Assembly: GCA_017794825.1 (NCBI GenBank)
Contig: CP051237.1
Location: forward strand, 372,001-436,000
Origin: Pararhizobium sp.
GTDB lineage: Bacteria > Pseudomonadota > Alphaproteobacteria > Rhizobiales > Rhizobiaceae
Length of the DNA stretch: 64,000 nucleotides
Direction: 5' to 3'
Notes under the pieces: generated by a model
The model's input: the letters and a program-made list of their open reading frames with translations, nothing else
Told to the model about the DNA's origin: nothing
Databases searched by the model: none
Translations under genes and position numbers: made by a program
Shown here: positions 52,904 to 61,448 of the stretch, one piece after another
Layout: each line of letters starts with the position of its first letter
Position numbering within the stretch: the stretch's first letter is position 1

Positions 52904-52918
52904 TGATAAAATAGTTCA
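52904..52918. promoter_or_regulatory. Candidate iron-responsive box TGA-N9-TCA
   Basis: TGATAAAATAGTTCA matches the IRO palindrome bound by RirA, the main iron regulator of many Rhizobiales. It is 157 bases upstream of the FecI gene in an AT-rich stretch with several ATGATAAA repeats. This would tie expression of the sigma factor to iron starvation. Confidence 0.5.
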
Positions 52919-53074
52919 TATTTTATATGGGTCCGTTCGAGCGCATTAGATTCCTTCTAACTTATTGCCATTGCATCTTTTTTACCTTCCCCTTTAAATA
53001 TGCCGAAGAGTTTTTGAACGGCGCAAGGCGCGAAGACAGCCTCGCGCAACAGGTTTCCAGGGTTATTCGAGACG

Positions 53075-53626
53075 ATGTCCAGCGCATGGAATTCGACCAC
53101 CGACAATCCGCAATTCGACGGCAATGAATTGCTGAACCACGCCATCGAGGTCTACTATCATGACGTCGCCAGGGCCGTTGGCCGCCGGGGTCTGACCCAG
53201 GGCAGCGCACTCGACATTGTTCATGATCTTTATGTCAAGCTGGCCTCTCAGCCGGACGTGCTGCGCGACAAGAGATCCATCAAGGCCTTCCTGTGTCGCG
53301 CCGCCATCAATCTGGGCATCGACAGGCGCAGGCGCGAGCAATTCGAGGCCCGACTGTTCGCCTCGATGGACCATGAGGTCCATGACATCGCCGCGGAAAC
53401 GGCGGCGCCCGACTATCGCATAGACGTCAAGGCGCGCATACGCATCCTGAAAGAGGCGATCGCCGAACTGCCTGTGCGCAGGCGCGCGGTCTTCATTCTG
53501 CACCGGCTACACCATTACACGCCGGACGAAATCGCCGCGCATCTGAAGATTTCACGCAACATGGTGGACCGCCACCTTCGGCGTGCGCTGGCCCACTGTC
53601 TTGACCGCCTCGTCGAGCTGGGCTGA
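53075..53626 (+). CDS. ECF sigma factor (FecI-like)
   Basis: 183 residues. Region 2 covers about 25-90 (LDIVHDLYVKLASQPDVL then RSIKAFLCRAAINLGIDRRR) and region 4 about 125-180 (LPVRRRAVFILHRLHHYTPD, IAAHLKISRNMVDRHLRRAL). It would be released by FecR when the receptor is loaded. FecR follows 91 bases downstream. Its -10/-35 target near the receptor gene could not be identified by eye. Confidence 0.92.
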   Translation: MSSAWNSTTDNPQFDGNELLNHAIEVYYHDVARAVGRRGLTQGSALDIVHDLYVKLASQPDVLRDKRSIKAFLCRAAINLGIDRRRREQFEARLFASMDHEVHDIAAETAAPDYRIDVKARIRILKEAIAELPVRRRAVFILHRLHHYTPDEIAAHLKISRNMVDRHLRRALAHCLDRLVELG

Positions 53627-53717
53627 TACAACGCAAGCGGCTCCTGCAATCGGAAGAGTCCCAATCCGCCCTGTTTATTCGTTTACAGGGCAAGACAGGA
53701 AGTTCCCGGGAGAGACA

Positions 53718-54671
53718 ATGGCGAAAAGGCGACTGACGCAGCAACAGCGCAAGCGTCATCAGCAAGCCGCAGACTGGGTGCTGCGTCACCGCGACAGCGA
53801 ACTCGACCCCGAAACCGTAAAGGCGTTTCACCGGTGGCTCGACAGCGATCCCGACAACCGGCGCGCCTATGACGCCGCGCAGATGCTGCTGGGCGACGCC
53901 AGATCCGCCATTTCATCGGATCCCGATCTCAACACCATCGACTTCAAACCGGTCAGCCGGGCGAAACCTGTGGTCCAGTTCCTGCTGGCTCTGTTCGTGG
54001 TCGGCGGTCTGTTCGTCTATTTTGACGGACCGATGCGTCTCCAGGCCGACGTTATCGCCGGGATCTCCGAATTGCCGGTGATCGAACTGGAGGACGGATC
54101 GACGGTTCAACTAAACGCCTCCTCCGCGATCGCCTTCGACTTTTCGGACAACGCGCGTTCCATACGCCTGCTGCGCGGCCAGGCGCTGTTCGAAGTCGCT
54201 CCCGATCCGTCGCGTCCATTTTCCGTGGAAGCCGGCAACACGCGCGTCACCGCGCTTGGAACAGCCTTCGACATTCGCCGCGGCAAGACGGAAACCGAAG
54301 TAACAGTCACGCAGCACGCCGTAAGCGTCGATATCGAGAACGCTGACCATCCGATCCGTCTGGACGAAGGCCAGCAGATCGATATCGATTCAGACGGCGG
54401 CCGCGGCGAGATTGTCGAAGTCGACGCCAACGCGGTGCTCGGATGGCGGCGCGGCGTCCTGGTGCTGGACAACGCCCCGCTTTCGCTTGTCGCGGAGGAG
54501 CTCGAACGCCGGTTTCGCGGCCGCATCGTCTTCGCCGGCGATGGCCTCCCGGAGCGCCGGATCAGCGGCACCATCGCGATTGCCGACACATCGGCGGCGC
54601 TTGACTTCCTCGACCAGGCGCTTGGCGTAAAGTCCACGCGACTTGGGCCCCTGATCATTCTGCGGGATTGA
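53718..54671 (+). CDS. FecR-like anti-sigma/signal transducer
   Basis: 317 residues from the ATG at 53718, after GGGAGAGAC; a longer frame to 53583 lies inside the sigma gene. The N-terminal DUF4880 (1-60: ADWVLRHRDSELDPETVKAF) binds sigma; one helix is at about 83-102; the periplasmic FecR domain (~115-215) and a C-terminal STN-like domain (~240-315, LVAEELERRFRGRIVFAGDG) contact the receptor. It completes a FecI-FecR-FecA cascade, but the genes lie downstream of the receptor rather than upstream as in E. coli. Confidence 0.92.
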   Translation: MAKRRLTQQQRKRHQQAADWVLRHRDSELDPETVKAFHRWLDSDPDNRRAYDAAQMLLGDARSAISSDPDLNTIDFKPVSRAKPVVQFLLALFVVGGLFVYFDGPMRLQADVIAGISELPVIELEDGSTVQLNASSAIAFDFSDNARSIRLLRGQALFEVAPDPSRPFSVEAGNTRVTALGTAFDIRRGKTETEVTVTQHAVSVDIENADHPIRLDEGQQIDIDSDGGRGEIVEVDANAVLGWRRGVLVLDNAPLSLVAEELERRFRGRIVFAGDGLPERRISGTIAIADTSAALDFLDQALGVKSTRLGPLIILRD

Positions 54672-54798
54672 CCATATCGCCCCTGCCGGAATCGGAATCA
54701 AGCGTGACTTTTGCAATCATCTTGGCTAGTGAACCGGATGCAACCACTGCGAGTTTGTCTCGCCGCAGTTGTGATCCAGCCATCGGGAGGAGCAGGGC

Positions 54799-55452
54799 AT
54801 GGCGCAGGAAACCGAATTGAAACCGGAATTTCTGGTCAAGGACGAGGAAGACCTGAGATCCCTCTTCCCGCCAACCCATGCGATTGCCGTCGAGAAATGC
54901 CAGAAGCGGTTGGACAGGCACGCCAGGGATTTCCTGGCCCGCTCGCCATTTCTTTGCATCGGAACCCAATCGCCGGACGGCGCGGCCGATGTCAGTCCCC
55001 GCGGCGATCCAAGGGGTTTCGTGAAAGTTCTTGATGACAGGACCTTGTTGATCCCGGATCGGCCCGGAAACAACCGTCTGGACACGCAATCAAACATTCT
55101 GGCCAATCCCGCCGTCGGCCTGCTGTTCATAGTTCCCGGATTCGACGACACGCTGCGTGTGAACGGGAAAGCGAGAATCACCCGCGACCCCGATCTGCTT
55201 GCCTTGATGGCGGTGAAGGATCGGATACCGACGATCGCGATCGTCGTCACTGTCGAAGAGGTGTTCCTCCATTGCGCCAAGGCGTTTCGACGTTCGAAGC
55301 TGTGGGACCCGGATGAGTTGCAGGATCGCAGCGAAATGCCGTCCTTGCCGAAAATGATCCTCGACCAGACATCCGGAGCGCCTGTCGACCCGGAGGAAAT
55401 GGACAAGATCGACGCCGATCTGGAGGTCGAATACCAGAAGTCGATGTATTGA
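54799..55452 (+). CDS. FMN-dependent PPOX-class flavoprotein (MSMEG_1061-like)
   Basis: 217 residues, pyridoxamine 5'-phosphate oxidase fold. Characteristic segments: FLCIGTQSPDGAADVSPRGD, TLLIPDRPGNNRLDTQSNIL, VGLLFIVPGFDDTLRVNGKA and FRRSKLWDPDE near the end, all as in the MSMEG_1061 family. It likely binds FMN or F420-like cofactor and oxidises or reduces a small substrate that is unknown. GGAGGAGC precedes the ATG. It lies between the FecR gene and a FecR fragment at 55509. Confidence 0.88.
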   Translation: MAQETELKPEFLVKDEEDLRSLFPPTHAIAVEKCQKRLDRHARDFLARSPFLCIGTQSPDGAADVSPRGDPRGFVKVLDDRTLLIPDRPGNNRLDTQSNILANPAVGLLFIVPGFDDTLRVNGKARITRDPDLLALMAVKDRIPTIAIVVTVEEVFLHCAKAFRRSKLWDPDELQDRSEMPSLPKMILDQTSGAPVDPEEMDKIDADLEVEYQKSMY

Positions 55453-55508
55453 CCTAACCGGTCTCCGCGTCCTCCGGCTCCGGAGGCGCCTGGTCGGAAA
55501 TCTCTCCT

Positions 55509-55558
55509 ACGTCTGCGGCGCTCGACTTTCTTGACCAGGCGCTGGGCATAAAGTCCAC
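55509..55558 (+). pseudogene. Fragment of a second FecR gene (C-terminal piece)
   Basis: Translates as TSAALDFLDQALGIKST, against TSAALDFLDQALGVKST in the intact FecR at 54588-54637. The DNA matches at 43 of 50 bases, and six of the seven differences are synonymous third-position changes. So it comes from a formerly functional FecR paralogue and not from decay of a recent copy. No other part of that gene is recognisable nearby. Confidence 0.75.
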
Positions 55559-55619
55559 CAGCCCGCAACTATCAAACGGATGGCGTGCCAAGGCATTCAC
55601 GATCGTAAAAGAGCAAAAG

Positions 55620-56159
55620 ATGACGCAGTCCGAAACCTCGATCAGCAAGTTTCTGAGTTACGTGCTTCGCCACAAGCCTGATGCCGTCGGGCTAGAACTC
55701 GATCCCGAAGGTTGGGCCTATATTGACGAGTTGATCGCGAAATCCAACATCCCGATCACGCGCGATGCGCTGCTGGACGTCGTCGCAAAAAGCGACAAGC
55801 AGAGATTTGCGCTCTCGGCGGACGGGTTGTTCATTCGAGCCAATCAGGGCCACTCGATCAAGGTCGATCTCGGCCTTCAACCGCTCGCGCCGCCGGAGTT
55901 TCTTTTTCATGGAACCGCTACCCGCTTTCTCGACAGCATCATGAAACACGGCGTTCTGCCCCGGAACCGTCAATACGTTCACCTGTCGGGCGACCGCGAA
56001 ACGGCGGTCAAAGTTGGCCAAAGGCACGGCAAGCCTGTGGTTTTGACGATCCCGGCGCTGATTATGCATCAGCAAGGCGCGCAATTCTTCCAGGCGCGCA
56101 ACGGCGTTTGGCTGACAAAAGAAATCGCGCCGCAATACCTCGAACCAGCTGCAACCTGA
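55620..56159 (+). CDS. kptA: RNA 2'-phosphotransferase (Tpt1/KptA)
   Basis: 179 residues, full length for the family. The four active-site residues are in SYVLRHKPDAVGLELD (Arg, His), IRANQGHSI (Arg) and YVHLSGDRETA with LFHGTATRFLDSI. The N-terminal winged helix and the C-terminal ADP-ribosyl-transferase-like domain are both present. It removes an internal 2'-phosphate from RNA using NAD+, yielding ADP-ribose cyclic phosphate. In bacteria the RNA substrate is uncertain. It ends two bases from the end of convergent glnE. Confidence 0.95.
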   Translation: MTQSETSISKFLSYVLRHKPDAVGLELDPEGWAYIDELIAKSNIPITRDALLDVVAKSDKQRFALSADGLFIRANQGHSIKVDLGLQPLAPPEFLFHGTATRFLDSIMKHGVLPRNRQYVHLSGDRETAVKVGQRHGKPVVLTIPALIMHQQGAQFFQARNGVWLTKEIAPQYLEPAAT

Positions 56160-56160
56160 T

Positions 56161-59100
56161 CTATTGTGAACTGCCCTCCGGCTCTGGCAACACCTGGTCG
56201 AAAATCGCTCTGACGTCGGTCTCGGTCTTGCGCACATGCTCCTCCAGCGTCGCCATGTCCGGCAGATCGACGACCCGCAGCACCAGATCTTCCAGCGCCG
56301 CCGGCGCCTTCTCGGGGTCGAACTCTTCCTTGATGCACAGGCGGATGATCTGGGAGAGCTCGGTAAACGCCTTCAGCGCCGAGACAAGCCGTTCGGCCTC
56401 CTCATGGCCGATCATCGCCGGCGCAAGCGATTTGACGGCGTCAAGCGTGCGCGTCTCGCCGGGCTTGACCGCGACATTCTCGCCAGCCGCCACGAGACGC
56501 AGATATTGGGCGATGAACTCGATATCCATCAGCCCGCCAGGCGCAAGCTTCAGGTCCCAGATGCCGGCGGGCTTCTTTTCCTGTTCGATCCGCATGCGCA
56601 TTTCGCGCACGTCGGTCGCGATCTTTGCGGCGTCGCGCTTCCGGTTCAGCACTTCCTCGAACACGCTGCGGGCCTGCGACACAAGCTCCGCGTCGCCGCT
56701 GACAACACGCGCGCGCGTCAGCGCCATGTGCTCCCAGGTCCAGGCGCTCTCGCGCTGGTACTTGAGGAACGACTGGATGCTGGTGGCGATCGGCCCCTTG
56801 TTGCCGGAGGGTCTCAGGCGCAGATCCACCTCGTAGAGAACGCCTTCGGCCGTCGGCGACGACAGGGCCGCGACCAGCCGCTGCGTCAGGCGGGCGTAGT
56901 AGCGCGGCGCGTCGAGCGGCTTTTCCCCGTCGGACTCGCCGCCGTCGGGATCGTGCGCATAGAGCACGATGATGTCGATATCGGAGCCGGCCGTCATTTC
57001 CCGGCTGCCGAGTTTGCCCATGCCGATGACAGCCGCCTGTCCGCCGGCGATCCGGCCGTGCTGGCTTTCGAGTTCAATGCGCACCGCGGCGAACGCCGCT
57101 TCCAGGATCAGGTCCGCCAGGTCCGAAAACGCCCGGCCCGCCCTGTCGCCGTTGATCGCGCCGGTCAAAAGCCGCACGCCGATGAGAAATTTCTGTTCCG
57201 AGGCGAAAATGCGCAGCCGGTCGAGGATTTCCTCATAGAGGAAATTGCCGCGCAGAAAGGCCTCGAGCCGACTTGCCAGATAGGCGCGGTTCGGCAGCTC
57301 CGCCAGAAGCTGCGGATCGAGGACCCCGTCGAAGACGTGCGGCCTGCGGCTGATGATCTCGGCGAGACGGGGCGCGGAGGCCATGATCGAGACCAGCAGC
57401 GTGCTCAGGCTCGTGTTGTTGGAGAGCAGCGAGAACAGCTGGATGCCGGCCGGAAGGCCCGAAAGGAACTTGTCGAAATTCAGCAGCGCCTCGTCGGCGC
57501 GCCTTGTTTGCGCGAAAGCTTTCAGCAGCACCGGCATGATTTCCGTCAGACGCTTGCGCGCCTGTTCCGAGCGCATCGCGTTGTAGCGGCCATAATGCCA
57601 GGTCCGGATAATGCGGGAAATGTCGGACGGCCGCTCGAACCCCATCTGGCTCAGCTGCTCGATCGTGTCCGGATCGTCCGAATCCCCCGTGAAAACCAGG
57701 TTGCCGGCGCCGGTGCCAAGCTCCTGCTCGTGCTCGAACAGTCGGGCGTAATGGCGCTCCACGGACGTCAGCACCGCGCGCGTTTCCTCGATAAAGGGCT
57801 CGACGCCGTCAAATCCGGACATCAGCGCGATTATTCGCAGATCCTCGTCGTTCTCCGGCAGCGTATGGGTCTGCTCGTCCCGGCGCATCTGTATCCGGTG
57901 CTCGATGTCGCGCAGATACCAGTAGGCAACGCGGAGCGTCTCCTCCGTGTTGTGTCCCACCCACTGGCTGCTGGAAAGCGCCGACAGCGCCTCGTCGGTG
58001 GACCGCACGCGCAGGTCCGGCGAGCGGCCGCCGGCGATCAGCTGCTGCGTCTGGACGAAAAACTCGATCTCGCGAATGCCGCCGCGGCCAAGCTTGATGT
58101 TGTGTCCGCGCACGGCAATGGTTCCGAAACCCTTGTGCGCATGGATCTGCCGCTTGATGGAATGGATGTCGGCGATCGTCGCGTAATCCAGGTACTTGCG
58201 GTAGATGAAGGGCGTCAATTCGTTGCAGAAAACGTATCCCTCTTCGAGATCGCCAGCCACCGGCCGCGCCTTGATGAAGGCCGCGCGCTCCCAGTTCTGC
58301 CCCCTGCCCTCGTAATAGAGGAGCGCCGCGCGATACGGCACCGCCAGCGGCGTGGCGCCCGGGTCGGGGCGCAGCCGCACGTCGGTTCGAAACACGTAGC
58401 CGTCCCGGGTGCGCTCCTGCATGATCTTGATGAGGCGACGGACAATCCGGGAAAACACGTCCGAGGCTTCGTCCGGCTCCCGCACGACGCCGGCTTCCGG
58501 ATTGAACACGACGACGATGTCGATATCGGACGAATAGTTCAGTTCCTCGGCGCCGAACTTGCCCATTCCGAGAACGAAGAAGCCGGAGCGGCGCGACGGC
58601 TGTCCGGGATCGTCGAGCCGAAGCTTGCCGCCGTCATGGGCGGAGCGCAACGAGAAATCGACCGCGGAATTGAGCGTCGCCGCTGCAAAGCGGCTGAGCC
58701 AGATGGTGATCTGCCGCGTGTCGATCGTGCGCGACAGGTCGAACATGCCGACGAAAAACGAAAAGTCCTGCCTGGACAGGCGCAAATCCGACATCAGGCG
58801 CGCTTCGCTCACATCCTCCGCTTTCCAGGCGTTTCGCGCCTCGTCGATGCGCTGGGCGATCAGCGCGCCGGGTTCCGAGTTCACGAGCTGGAGAATGAGT
58901 CTTGGCGAGCGCATCGCGATATCGCGCAGGTATTGGGACAGGGTGAGCGCCGAAAGCACGAACAGGCATGCCGGCGTATTCCCGGCAAGAAAGGAGCCGA
59001 GTTCCGGATTGCCGTCGGCGAGTTTGATCAGTTCGCCGCGCAGCTCTTCCAGTTGCTCCTGCGACGCTGGCCTGATGACCGTATCCCGCAGATCCTTCAA

Positions 59101-59184
59101 TTTAGGAAAGACCGGTCCCCGCTCCACCCTGACCTCGATCCCTGTTATCTTCTGAAGATCATCCTGGCGCGCAACCCCGGCCAC
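56161..59184 (-). CDS. glnE: Glutamine synthetase adenylyltransferase/deadenylylase
   Basis: About 1007 residues. Two nucleotidyltransferase halves are visible: LGMGKFGAEELNYSSDIDIV in the N-terminal (deadenylylating) half and IGMGKLGSREMTAGSDIDII in the C-terminal (adenylylating) half. It modifies GlnA in response to PII and glutamine. The 5' end is uncertain: the open frame starts at a GTG (59184) that overlaps the upstream kinase gene by 40 bases; a GTG around codon 19 avoids the overlap. It is the last gene of the degP-regulator-kinase cluster. Confidence 0.95.
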   Translation of the reverse strand: MAGVARQDDLQKITGIEVRVERGPVFPKLKDLRDTVIRPASQEQLEELRGELIKLADGNPELGSFLAGNTPACLFVLSALTLSQYLRDIAMRSPRLILQLVNSEPGALIAQRIDEARNAWKAEDVSEARLMSDLRLSRQDFSFFVGMFDLSRTIDTRQITIWLSRFAAATLNSAVDFSLRSAHDGGKLRLDDPGQPSRRSGFFVLGMGKFGAEELNYSSDIDIVVVFNPEAGVVREPDEASDVFSRIVRRLIKIMQERTRDGYVFRTDVRLRPDPGATPLAVPYRAALLYYEGRGQNWERAAFIKARPVAGDLEEGYVFCNELTPFIYRKYLDYATIADIHSIKRQIHAHKGFGTIAVRGHNIKLGRGGIREIEFFVQTQQLIAGGRSPDLRVRSTDEALSALSSSQWVGHNTEETLRVAYWYLRDIEHRIQMRRDEQTHTLPENDEDLRIIALMSGFDGVEPFIEETRAVLTSVERHYARLFEHEQELGTGAGNLVFTGDSDDPDTIEQLSQMGFERPSDISRIIRTWHYGRYNAMRSEQARKRLTEIMPVLLKAFAQTRRADEALLNFDKFLSGLPAGIQLFSLLSNNTSLSTLLVSIMASAPRLAEIISRRPHVFDGVLDPQLLAELPNRAYLASRLEAFLRGNFLYEEILDRLRIFASEQKFLIGVRLLTGAINGDRAGRAFSDLADLILEAAFAAVRIELESQHGRIAGGQAAVIGMGKLGSREMTAGSDIDIIVLYAHDPDGGESDGEKPLDAPRYYARLTQRLVAALSSPTAEGVLYEVDLRLRPSGNKGPIATSIQSFLKYQRESAWTWEHMALTRARVVSGDAELVSQARSVFEEVLNRKRDAAKIATDVREMRMRIEQEKKPAGIWDLKLAPGGLMDIEFIAQYLRLVAAGENVAVKPGETRTLDAVKSLAPAMIGHEEAERLVSALKAFTELSQIIRLCIKEEFDPEKAPAALEDLVLRVVDLPDMATLEEHVRKTETDVRAIFDQVLPEPEGSSQ

Positions 59185-60548
59185 TTTTCAGCGTCCGGAT
59201 CGGCGGCGCTGAATTCCAGTCTGCCTCGATGCAGCGACATGATAGCTTCGACGAGGCTGAGACCCAACCCGTTTCCGGCAAGGTTTCGACTTTTATCGAG
59301 CCGGACAAACCGCTTGACCACTTCCGCCCGGTCGTCCTCGGGAATGCCGGAGCCGTTGTCGGCGACGGCGAGAACGGCCGTGTCCTCGCCGGTTTCAAGC
59401 GAGATCGCCACGCGCGCCTCCGGCTTTCGGTGGGCGGAATACTTGATGGCGTTATCCACAAGATTGGAAAGCGCTTGACCGATCAGTTCGCGATTGCCCT
59501 CGATCTCGACGCCGTCTTCTATTTCCGTCGACACCGTCACGCCCGCCTCCTCGGCGACCGGGTCGTAGAGTTCCGCCACGTCGCGGGCGATCTGCGACAG
59601 ATCCAGCCGTCCCATCTCCGCCGCCGATGAGCCGGCCTCCACCCGAGAGATCATGAGGAGAGCGTTGAAGGTGCGGATCAACTGGTCCGATTCCTCGACC
59701 ATCTGCTCGAGCGCGGTCCGGAAATCCTCGACGTCCTCGCCGGACGCCATGGCCGCTTCCGCGCGGTTGCGAAGTCTGGTGAGCGGCGTTTTCAAATCAT
59801 GGGCAATGTTGTCGGAAACCTGGCGCAAGCCTTCGTTCAGGCTTTCGATACGCGCCATGATGGCGTTGAGCGATTCCGAAAGCCGGTCGAACTCGTCGTT
59901 CGATCCCTGTATCGGCAGCCGCTGGCTGAGATCGCCCGCCAGGATCTTTTCGCTCGCGCGCGACATCCGTTCGATCCGGCGCAGGGCGCGCCGGCCGAGG
60001 AAGAACCAGATGACAAGGGCGCCGGCGACCATCATGCCGAGCGCGAGCGCCAACGAGCCGCGGACGAGCGAGCGGAACTGGGTCGGTTCCTTGAGGTCGC
60101 GCCCGACCAGGAGCCGCATGCCGTTCGGCAGCAGGATCACTTCGGCCAGCGCCGTATGTATCGGCGTATCGGGGGTCTGGGTAAAGCGTCCATAGGTAAA
60201 GGGCGTCTCCGTCCAGCCCTGCTTGTCGAGAACCCCCGCCTGAATGCTTTCCACATTGCCGGCGATCACCTGTCCGTTGGGCGCGGCGATGATGTAGAGA
60301 TTGGCGCCCGGCTGGCGCGACCGGCGGTCGATGTGACTGATCAGCAGCGTGATCCCGCCGGTGCGATAGGCGCGGCCGAGAAGCTCGAGCTCCTCATGCA
60401 CGAGTTCCTGGGTCTGGTCGGTCAGTATCCTCGACGTCAGGCCGGATATGTAGAAGACCAGGACCAGGGCGCAGATCAGGAACAGCAGGAAATACAGGGC
60501 CGACAGTCTGACGGCGGTCGTTCGCAGCACCATTCCCAAGCGACTCAT
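59145..60548 (-). CDS. Sensor histidine kinase
   Basis: 467 residues. Membrane helices at about 15-36 and 163-184 enclose a ~125-residue periplasmic sensor; then HAMP (~185-237), HisKA with H250 in SDNIAHDLKTPLTRLRNRAE, and HATPase_c (NLVDNAIKYS, ADNGSGIP, GNGLGLSLV). It phosphorylates the OmpR-type regulator encoded 13 bases upstream. Next to DegP, the pair may sense envelope state. Confidence 0.95.
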   Translation of the reverse strand: MSRLGMVLRTTAVRLSALYFLLFLICALVLVFYISGLTSRILTDQTQELVHEELELLGRAYRTGGITLLISHIDRRSRQPGANLYIIAAPNGQVIAGNVESIQAGVLDKQGWTETPFTYGRFTQTPDTPIHTALAEVILLPNGMRLLVGRDLKEPTQFRSLVRGSLALALGMMVAGALVIWFFLGRRALRRIERMSRASEKILAGDLSQRLPIQGSNDEFDRLSESLNAIMARIESLNEGLRQVSDNIAHDLKTPLTRLRNRAEAAMASGEDVEDFRTALEQMVEESDQLIRTFNALLMISRVEAGSSAAEMGRLDLSQIARDVAELYDPVAEEAGVTVSTEIEDGVEIEGNRELIGQALSNLVDNAIKYSAHRKPEARVAISLETGEDTAVLAVADNGSGIPEDDRAEVVKRFVRLDKSRNLAGNGLGLSLVEAIMSLHRGRLEFSAADPDAEKWPGLRARMIFRR

Positions 60549-60561
60549 GAGAAAACGCGAC

Positions 60562-61239
60562 CTAGCTTTCCGCTTTCAGGATGTATCCGGCGCCCCTGAC
60601 GGTGTGCAAAAGCGGCGTATCGAAATCGCGCTCAATCTTGGAGCGCAGGCGCGAAATATGCACGTCGATGACATTGGTCTGCGGGTCGAAATGGTAGTCC
60701 CAGACATTTTCGAGCAGCATGGTGCGCGTCACCACCTGGCCGGCGTGCTTCATGAGATATTCCAGCAGCCGGAATTCGCGCGGCTGCAGCAGGATCTTGT
60801 GCCCTTCCCTGTGAACTTCGTGGGCCAGACGATCAAGCTCCAGTTCGCCGACGCGATAGACCGTGTCGTTGTCGCGGGTTCCCTTGCGCCGTCCGAGCAC
60901 TTCGACGCGCGCCAGAAGTTCCGAGAACGAGTAGGGTTTCGGCAGGTAGTCGTCGCCGCCGGCGCGCAGTCCGGTCACCCGGTCGTCGACCTGCCCGAGC
61001 GCCGACAGGATCAGCACCGGCGTATCGATGGACCTTTCGCGCAGGGCGCTGACGATGGACAGTCCGTCGCGCTTCGGCAGCATCCGGTCGATCACCATCA
61101 CATCGTAACTGTTTTCCGTCGCCATGTAGAAACCGATATCGCCGTCGCTGGCGTGGTCGGTCACCATTCCCGCTTCATTCAATGCTTTCGTAAGATATGC
61201 CGCCGCTTCGAGGTCATCCTCGACAATCAATATTTTCAT
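60562..61239 (-). CDS. OmpR-family response regulator
   Basis: 225 residues from the ATG at 61239; an open frame to 61323 adds residues ahead of the receiver that have no place there. Receiver acidic pair E7/D8/D9 and phosphorylation site D51 (DVMVIDRMLPKRDG); K in YLPKPYSFSELLARV. The DNA-binding wHTH (~127-222) includes LLQPREFRLLEYLMKHAG and NVIDVHISRLRSKI. Operon with the downstream kinase (13-base gap). Confidence 0.96.
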   Translation of the reverse strand: MKILIVEDDLEAAAYLTKALNEAGMVTDHASDGDIGFYMATENSYDVMVIDRMLPKRDGLSIVSALRERSIDTPVLILSALGQVDDRVTGLRAGGDDYLPKPYSFSELLARVEVLGRRKGTRDNDTVYRVGELELDRLAHEVHREGHKILLQPREFRLLEYLMKHAGQVVTRTMLLENVWDYHFDPQTNVIDVHISRLRSKIERDFDTPLLHTVRGAGYILKAES

Positions 61240-61448
61240 GGGTGCACCATCGAGCGCTCCGCGCTCCAATATGAATTTCGATAATGCACAAGATACTGGT
61301 TGCACGCTCATACAGCAATCCACACGGGTATCGCATCTACAGATCTGTTGGCCCGAATATGAAGGAGGCAGCGAGCCGATGGGGGCTCGCTGCCACAGTT
61401 TCGGACGGTGGGTCCGGGGGCGACATGAAGGACCGCCCGTCCGAACTG

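Noticed and set aside
56236..59478. Long open frame (1080 codons) on the plus strand
   Set aside because: It is the complement of glnE and the end of the sensor kinase gene, with Arg/His-rich composition and no family-like motif; glnE itself has two clear nucleotidyltransferase signatures.
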